From JANXVY01 sp031365425 (GTDB taxonomy: Bacteria > Pseudomonadota > Alphaproteobacteria > Rhizobiales > Hyphomicrobiaceae), in the NCBI GenBank assembly GCA_031365425.1, contig JANLYB010000012.1, positions 1 to 13,424 on the forward strand: a stretch of DNA of 13,424 nucleotides. Direction: 5' to 3'. Under the pieces are notes generated by a model. The model ran no database searches, was not told the DNA's origin, and saw nothing but the letters and a program-made list of their open reading frames with translations. Below are positions 7,767 through 13,424 of the stretch, one piece after another (the stretch's first letter is position 1; the number at the start of each line of letters is the position of its first letter). The position numbers were made by a program, and so were the translations under genes.

Positions 7767-10088
7767 CTAGTTCCTCAACGGTCTGCCGGTGGAGAGCATA
7801 TGCTCGATACGTGCGAACGTGCCGGGCTTCTTGACGATGCCCATGAAGTTTTTGACTTCGAGAGCGAGAACCTGATCTTCATCGAGTGGCGTGATGAAGT
7901 CGTTGTCTCCCCCTGTCAGGACGTTGGCGAGCGCGTCCGAGACCACGAGGTCGTAGTCGGTCGCTTTCTTCAGCGCGTGGAAACCTTGAACCGCCATCGA
8001 CAGCGCGGCTTTGCCGGATGGCCCCGGCAGCGTATAGACCGGCGGCTTCGGCGGCGCGTAGTTCTCAACCATCGACAGCGCCTTAGTCTTAGCGTCAGCC
8101 AGCAGCCGGTAGCGGTTCATGGTGATCGCGTCGGTTGGCCGGAAGAACAGATACTCCTTCGCTTCCGCTGCCGATTTGGCAACCGTCGCCGTCGAGACGA
8201 TTTCGAAGACCTTACCGGTAACCGGCATCGGCCCCCTTGGCAGGCGTCCGAACTCGGCCCAGCGGGCCAGCATTTCCTTGCACCCGCCCCAGCCCGGGAT
8301 GAGACCCACGCCAACTTCGACCAAGCCGGTGTAGGTTTCCGCATGCGCCTGCACCGCCGAGCAATGCAGCAGGACTTCGCAGCCGCCGCCGAGCGCCAAG
8401 CCCGATGGCGCACCGACCGTCGGGAACGGCGCATACTTAAGAGCTTTGTAGGTTGCCTGACCGCCGGCAACGAGCTGTTCGATTTCGCCCCACGCCGCAA
8501 TGTTTCCGGCAAACGCAGCGAGGGCCAAGTTAGCGCCCGCCGAGAAGTTGGTACCCTCGTTATAGATCACCATCGCCTTCATCTTCTTTGCGACGTGCTT
8601 GATCGATTGGCCGAGTAACCGGAAGGTCTCGGGATCGATCGCATTCATCTTGCTGGTGAACTCGAAGCAGGCAACGCCGTCTCCGATATCCCACAGCGCG
8701 GCCGAGCCGTTCTTCATGATCGGCTGAGATTTGAGCTTGATGTCGGCGAGCATGATCACGCCATCGGCGCGTTTCACGTCATGATAGTTGCCATCGAGGC
8801 CGAGCATCTGCCGCTGGCCATTCTCGACCCGGTAGAACTTGCGGCCAGCAGCCTTGGCAAGGATCGCCGGCACCGGCACCTTCGTGGCATTCAACTGAGC
8901 AATGACGTTATCGGTGCCGATCTGGTCCATCAGCTCGAACGGGCCGAACTTCCAATTGTAGCCAAGCCGCATCGACTCATCGATCGAGTCGATATCGTCG
9001 GCAGCGTCGCCAACGAGGAATGCGGCATACGTCAACGTCGGCAGCAAGACAGCGGCAGCGTATTTGCCGTGCACGCTGTCATGCGTCAGCAGCTTAGCCA
9101 AAGACTTACCGGCATCTTCAAGTGCGGGAACGTCGGCTTTGACTTCCTTGCGATACACCCCCGTATTGAGATCAATCGCTTCCTTGACCTTCCCGGCCTC
9201 GCGGTTGATCCGGTAGAACCCGCCCTTGCCCTTCCTGCCCGTATAGCCATCCGCGATCATCTTTTCGACCAGCGGATTGGGCCGCGCGAACGTATGGAAC
9301 GGATCGTCCTTAGGCAGCGTGCCTGCCAAGCTCGACATCACGTGCGGCATCAAATCGAGCCCGACCATATCGAGCAGCGCGAACACGCCGGTCTTGGGGA
9401 TGCCCATCGGACGCGCAATGATCTTGTCGGCTTCCTCAACCGTGATCCCGCGATCCATCGCCTCGACGACGGCCGCCTGCAGCCAATACACGCCAAGCCG
9501 GTTGGCAATAAAGCCCGGACGGTCCTTACAATGCACGACGCTCTTGCCAAGCTTCACATCGCAGAACGCCGAGACGCTCTCGACGGCTTTTTTACTGGTG
9601 GCAGGACCAGAGACGATTTCAAGCAAGCGCATATAGCGCGGCGGATTGAAGAAGTGCGTGATGACGAAGTCGCTTTGGAAACGTTTGGAACGCCCCTCGA
9701 TCAACTTGCTGAGCGGGATGGTCGACGTGTTCGACGACACGACGCTGCCTTCTTTGCGCACGGCGTCGATCTTGTCGTAGAGGCTCTGTTTGAGGTCGAG
9801 CCGCTCGATGATCGCCTCGATGATGAGATCGCAATCGGCGAGCTTTTCGAGATGGTCCTCGATGTTGCCCGTCGAAACGAGCTTGGCAGTTGCTTTGCTC
9901 ATGAACGCGGCGGGCTCCGCCTTGAGCATCTTCGCAACCGCTGTCTTGGCGATCACGTCACGATCTGCCGCGCCTTTTGGCACGATGTCCAACAGCAACA
10001 CGGGAATGCCCGCGTTCGCCACATGAGCTGCAATGCCAGCCCCCATAACGCCAGCGCCGATAACGGCGACTTTCTTGATCCCATTCAT
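7767..10088 (-). CDS. fadN: 3-hydroxyacyl-CoA dehydrogenase/enoyl-CoA hydratase fusion, FadN type
   Basis: A bifunctional beta-oxidation enzyme: the crotonase part hydrates trans-2-enoyl-CoA and the dehydrogenase part oxidises 3-hydroxyacyl-CoA with NAD+. The 773 residues carry the dehydrogenase first and the hydratase last, the reverse of E. coli FadB/FadJ and the same as Bacillus FadN. The NAD-binding GAGVMG is at 11-16. The catalytic pair is His145 (HFFNPP) and Glu157, with Asn196 in the PGFIANR segment. The second dehydrogenase domain runs to about 400. In the crotonase part NFSAGANL is at 514-521. The two catalytic glutamates are Glu571 (ALGGGCE) and Glu591, at the 20-residue spacing of active hydratases. 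I chose the ATG that overlaps the fadA stop as TAATG; GGAGG is 7 nt before it. An upstream in-frame extension would run into fadA and is not needed. Confidence 0.94.
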   Translation of the reverse strand: MNGIKKVAVIGAGVMGAGIAAHVANAGIPVLLLDIVPKGAADRDVIAKTAVAKMLKAEPAAFMSKATAKLVSTGNIEDHLEKLADCDLIIEAIIERLDLKQSLYDKIDAVRKEGSVVSSNTSTIPLSKLIEGRSKRFQSDFVITHFFNPPRYMRLLEIVSGPATSKKAVESVSAFCDVKLGKSVVHCKDRPGFIANRLGVYWLQAAVVEAMDRGITVEEADKIIARPMGIPKTGVFALLDMVGLDLMPHVMSSLAGTLPKDDPFHTFARPNPLVEKMIADGYTGRKGKGGFYRINREAGKVKEAIDLNTGVYRKEVKADVPALEDAGKSLAKLLTHDSVHGKYAAAVLLPTLTYAAFLVGDAADDIDSIDESMRLGYNWKFGPFELMDQIGTDNVIAQLNATKVPVPAILAKAAGRKFYRVENGQRQMLGLDGNYHDVKRADGVIMLADIKLKSQPIMKNGSAALWDIGDGVACFEFTSKMNAIDPETFRLLGQSIKHVAKKMKAMVIYNEGTNFSAGANLALAAFAGNIAAWGEIEQLVAGGQATYKALKYAPFPTVGAPSGLALGGGCEVLLHCSAVQAHAETYTGLVEVGVGLIPGWGGCKEMLARWAEFGRLPRGPMPVTGKVFEIVSTATVAKSAAEAKEYLFFRPTDAITMNRYRLLADAKTKALSMVENYAPPKPPVYTLPGPSGKAALSMAVQGFHALKKATDYDLVVSDALANVLTGGDNDFITPLDEDQVLALEVKNFMGIVKKPGTFARIEHMLSTGRPLRN
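7772..7776 (-). promoter_or_regulatory. RBS of fadE inside the end of fadN
   Basis: GAGGA on the minus strand, 9 nt before the fadE ATG and inside the last codons of fadN. This placement is typical of translational coupling. Confidence 0.55.
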
Positions 10089-11224
10089 TAGATCGCCTCC
10101 AGAACCGTTGCGATGCCCTGCCCGCCGCCGATGCACTGCGTGGCGAGAGCATATTTACCCTTCTCGCGCTTGAGCAGGCTTGCAGCCTTGCCGACGATGC
10201 GTGCGCCGGTAGCTCCCAGCGGATGACCGATGGCAATCGCGCCGCCGTCGATGTTGACAGTCTCAGCCGACAGCCCGAGATCCTTCATGCAGGCAATCGA
10301 CTGGCTGGCGAATGCTTCATTGAGTTCGACGACGTTGAGCTGCTTGGCTTCGATCCCGGCCCGTGCCATCGCCTTCTTGGAAGCGCCAACCGGGCCGATG
10401 CCCATGATGTCGGGATCGCAGCCGCAAACCGCGATGGACTTGATGCGCGCCAGCATGTCGAGCTTGTGCTTCTTGGCATACTCTTCCGTGCAAACGAGCA
10501 CCGCCGAAGCGCCGTCCGTGAGCGGAGAAGACGTACCAGCCGTCACCACGCCCTCGGCACTGAACGCGGGCTTCAACTCGGCAAGGCTTGCAGCCGTCGT
10601 CTCGCCGCGGATCGTACCGTCGGTCGAAACCACCCCGGCCTTGGTCTTAATCGGCACGATCTCCGCTTCGAACTTGCCAGCGGCCTGCGCGGCAGCAGCC
10701 TTCTTCTGCGAATGAACGGCAAAGGCTTCCTGGTCGGCGCGCGTGATCTGCCAGCGCTTGGCGACGTTCTCAGCCGTATCGCCCATGCCCATGTAGAACT
10801 GAGGATGCGACTTGGCGAACACCGGGTTTGGCATCGGGTTAAAGCCCATCATCGGCACCCGGGTCATGCTCTCGACGCCCGCGCAAATGAACGCCTCGCC
10901 CGCATTCATCTGGATCGCACCGGCAGCGCTGTGGATCGACTGCATCGACGAGCCGCAGAACCGGTTCAGCGTCGCACCAGCCACCGAAATCGGCAGACCA
11001 GCCATGAGACCAACAAGGCGGGCAATATTGAACCCCTGCTCGCCTTCCGGGAACGCGCAACCCATCAGCAGGTCTTCGATGTCGTTCGCATTGATGCCAG
11101 TGCGCGCGACCAGAGCCTTGACGACTTCCGCCGCAAGATCATCGGGCCGGACGCTTGCGAGTGCGCCGCGCTTGGCGAGGTGGAACGGCGACCGGGCATA
11201 ACCGGCGATGACGATCGATTTCAT
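10088..11224 (-). CDS. fadA: Acetyl-CoA acyltransferase (3-ketoacyl-CoA thiolase)
   Basis: A thiolase that cleaves 3-ketoacyl-CoA with CoA to acetyl-CoA and a shortened acyl-CoA, the last step of the spiral. The 378 residues carry the complete catalytic set: nucleophile Cys90 in NRFCGSS, His334 in AIGHPLGATG, and the second Cys364 in QCIGGGQG, with NEAFA at 302-306. It is slightly shorter than the usual ~390 residues, without loss of any catalytic motif. The ATG has AGGAG 6 nt upstream. It starts 33 nt after the MerR-like gene and shares one base with the fadN start (TAATG), so hydratase/dehydrogenase and thiolase are likely made together, consistent with a trifunctional-type complex. A biosynthetic acetyl-CoA acetyltransferase is possible by family, but the neighbours argue for degradation. 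Confidence 0.94.
   Translation of the reverse strand: MKSIVIAGYARSPFHLAKRGALASVRPDDLAAEVVKALVARTGINANDIEDLLMGCAFPEGEQGFNIARLVGLMAGLPISVAGATLNRFCGSSMQSIHSAAGAIQMNAGEAFICAGVESMTRVPMMGFNPMPNPVFAKSHPQFYMGMGDTAENVAKRWQITRADQEAFAVHSQKKAAAAQAAGKFEAEIVPIKTKAGVVSTDGTIRGETTAASLAELKPAFSAEGVVTAGTSSPLTDGASAVLVCTEEYAKKHKLDMLARIKSIAVCGCDPDIMGIGPVGASKKAMARAGIEAKQLNVVELNEAFASQSIACMKDLGLSAETVNIDGGAIAIGHPLGATGARIVGKAASLLKREKGKYALATQCIGGGQGIATVLEAI
10096..10100 (-). promoter_or_regulatory. Strong RBS of fadN inside fadA
   Basis: GGAGG on the minus strand, 7 nt before the fadN ATG at 10088 and within the last codons of fadA. It fixes the fadN start and supports coupling. Confidence 0.7.
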
Positions 11225-11230
11225 TCCTGG

Positions 11231-11235
11231 CTCCT
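11231..11235 (-). promoter_or_regulatory. RBS of fadA
   Basis: AGGAG on the minus strand, 6 nt before the fadA ATG, in the 33-nt gap after the regulator gene. The gap shows no terminator-like hairpin. Confidence 0.6.
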
Positions 11236-11257
11236 GACGTTGAGGATATCTGACGGT

Positions 11258-11686
11258 TCAATCGGATTTGGTAGTCTTGGCGGAAGAAGCGGCGGCTTCG
11301 GCGAGAACAGCCTCGGCGTGCCCCTTCCAATTCTGTAGTTCGGCCAGCATCTCATCCAGCGCCACGCGCTGCTGTTCGAGCTTGGCCATGCGTGCATTGA
11401 CGAGTTTCAAAAGCCGGGCACTCTGCGTCTTTTGAGTGGGATCGATGTCATAAAGATCAAGATATTCAGCAATTTCGCGCAGCGAAAACCCAAGCCGCTT
11501 GCCCCGCAAAATGAGGATCATGCGCGCCCGGTCGCGAGCCATGTAAACGCGTGTCGTGCCAAGGCGGCTCGGCGTGATGAGCCCCTTGCCTTCATAGAAG
11601 CGAAGGGTCCGCGCCGTGATGCCGAGCTCGGCAGCAAGTTGCGTCACGGTATGCAGCGGCACCTTGGGCTGAGATTGCCCCGGCAT
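11258..11686 (-). CDS. MerR-family transcriptional regulator, probably of the fad operon
   Basis: A small DNA-binding regulator, 142 residues from the chosen ATG. The winged helix-turn-helix is at about 11-78 (VTQLAAELGITARTLRFYE, then KGLITPSRLGTTRVY). A leucine-rich dimerisation helix runs from about 88 to 120, and the tail is short and Ala/Ser/Lys-rich. The protein contains no cysteine, so it is not a metal or redox sensor of the CueR/SoxR kind. It has no room for a large effector domain. It is the first gene of the minus-strand run, 33 nt before fadA. By context it would regulate beta-oxidation and perhaps itself, in the way MerR-family LiuR controls acyl-CoA catabolism in other proteobacteria; that is inference. 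The start is uncertain: this ATG lacks a clear Shine-Dalgarno. A GTG at 11719 has AGGG 8 nt upstream, and a TTG at 11782 is also open. Confidence 0.88.
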   Translation of the reverse strand: MPGQSQPKVPLHTVTQLAAELGITARTLRFYEGKGLITPSRLGTTRVYMARDRARMILILRGKRLGFSLREIAEYLDLYDIDPTQKTQSARLLKLVNARMAKLEQQRVALDEMLAELQNWKGHAEAVLAEAAASSAKTTKSD

Positions 11687-11711
11687 GACGTGAGATGTGA
11701 GCTGTTCTGCC

Positions 11712-11744
11712 TTCACCACTGTGGTTACCCTATGCGTCACCCTA
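11712..11744. repeat. 12-bp-spaced direct repeats before the MerR gene
   Basis: On the plus strand GTTACCCTA (11724-11732) and GTCACCCTA (11736-11744) differ at one of nine bases and start exactly 12 bp apart. A third core TCACC at 11713 keeps the 12-bp step, giving TYACC at 11713, 11725 and 11737. A dyad ACCAC-T-GTGGT (11715-11725) overlaps the first two cores. A regulator binding site is plausible but untested. Confidence 0.4.
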
Positions 11745-11808
11745 ATGTCGTAAGAGGTATCAGAACTAAAATGCCGTTTCAAGCGATTTCGTACAGGTCT
11801 GAACTTTT

Positions 11809-11839
11809 ATTTTAACGAAGCAAAAAGGGTTGGGATCAA
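11809..11839 (-). promoter_or_regulatory. Candidate promoter of the merR-like/fad operon
   Basis: On the minus strand TTGATC (11839-11834) and TAAAAT (11814-11809) are 19 bp apart. TAAAAT matches five of six -10 positions and TTGATC four of six -35 positions. A 19-bp spacer is the unusual spacing known from promoters activated by MerR-family proteins. I see no clear dyad in the spacer. It predicts a leader of about 116 nt to the chosen ATG. Confidence 0.3.
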
Positions 11840-11859
11840 ATCGCAATCGCCCACCTCTG

Positions 11860-11888
11860 TTGAGCCCGGACGCCGGATCAGCTACATA
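11860..11888 (+). promoter_or_regulatory. Candidate ettA promoter
   Basis: TTGAGC (11860-11865), a 17-bp spacer and TACATA (11883-11888) lie upstream of ettA. The -35 matches four of six positions and the -10 matches three of six. The implied 5' leader is about 35 nt. The spacing and position are good, but the hexamers are moderate. Confidence 0.35.
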
Positions 11889-11914
11889 CGCGCCAACCCC
11901 TTTTCCGAACATCA

Positions 11915-11919
11915 AAGGA
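11915..11919 (+). promoter_or_regulatory. RBS of ettA
   Basis: AAGGA, 11 nt before the ettA ATG. The spacing is a little long but it is the only good candidate. Confidence 0.5.
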
Positions 11920-11930
11920 TAAGCGCCGAC

Positions 11931-13424
<1,494 letters not shown>

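Noticed and set aside
7962..8475. Possible decay of the hydratase part of fadN (GANL in place of the common GADL)
   Set aside because: Both catalytic glutamates and the glycine-rich oxyanion segments are present at correct spacing, and I believe Asn at this place is normal for the dehydrogenase-first subfamily.
8781..10091. A 436-codon plus-strand open frame opposite fadN
   Set aside because: It is antisense to fadN, with shadow-type composition, no RBS and no domain.
10089..10136. A 16-codon upstream extension of fadN
   Set aside because: It lies inside the fadA coding region. The ATG at 10088 has GGAGG at ideal spacing and begins directly with the NAD-binding fold.
10223..11338. A 371-codon plus-strand open frame opposite fadA
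   Set aside because: It is antisense to fadA and reaches into the regulator gene. It has Arg/His-rich shadow composition.
11687..11782. A 32-residue N-terminal extension of the MerR protein from a TTG
   Set aside because: There is no Shine-Dalgarno before the TTG, and the extra residues precede the normal start of a MerR winged helix. The same segment holds the direct repeats, so a leader role seems more likely, though this is not proven.

Overview
The window looks like chromosomal DNA of an alphaproteobacterium. The basis is moderately high G+C, the family-level look of the translated PepN, EttA and acyl-CoA dehydrogenase, and a MerR-regulated beta-oxidation cluster. No order or genus can be fixed by reading alone. 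There are no insertion sequences, phage genes, tRNA/rRNA genes or CRISPR arrays. Seven complete genes run on the minus strand, and one gene that is cut by the window edge runs on the plus strand.

Layout, left to right. Positions 1-328 form a left flank with no convincing gene. It has a cluster of three GANTC sites and a small hairpin just past the end of pepN. Next come, all on the minus strand, pepN (aminopeptidase N), an NPD/nitronate-monooxygenase-type flavoprotein, fadD (long-chain acyl-CoA synthetase), a ~600-residue acyl-CoA dehydrogenase (fadE), a fused 3-hydroxyacyl-CoA dehydrogenase/enoyl-CoA hydratase with the dehydrogenase first (FadN type), a thiolase (fadA) and a small cysteine-free MerR-family regulator. 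A ~244-bp divergent intergenic region separates the regulator from ettA on the plus strand. ettA is an ABC-F translation factor that is still open at the last base of the window.

Reading with transcription, the minus-strand order is merR-like, fadA, fadN, fadE, fadD, NPD flavoprotein, pepN. Together fadD (activation), fadE (first oxidation), fadN (hydration and second oxidation) and fadA (thiolysis) make a complete fatty-acid beta-oxidation spiral behind their probable regulator. fadA-fadN overlap as TAATG and fadN-fadE are 4 nt apart, so these three are probably translationally coupled. The later gaps (about 119, 97 and 90 nt) are looser, and two of them hold hairpins, so the distal genes may be expressed separately or at a different level.

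This is mainly a conventional metabolic region. The points that merit a second look are the FadN-type domain order outside Firmicutes, the flavoprotein placed beside fadD, the 12-bp-spaced repeats in front of the MerR gene, the hairpin pair between fadE and fadD, and the GANTC cluster. I did not find evidence for a wholly new system.
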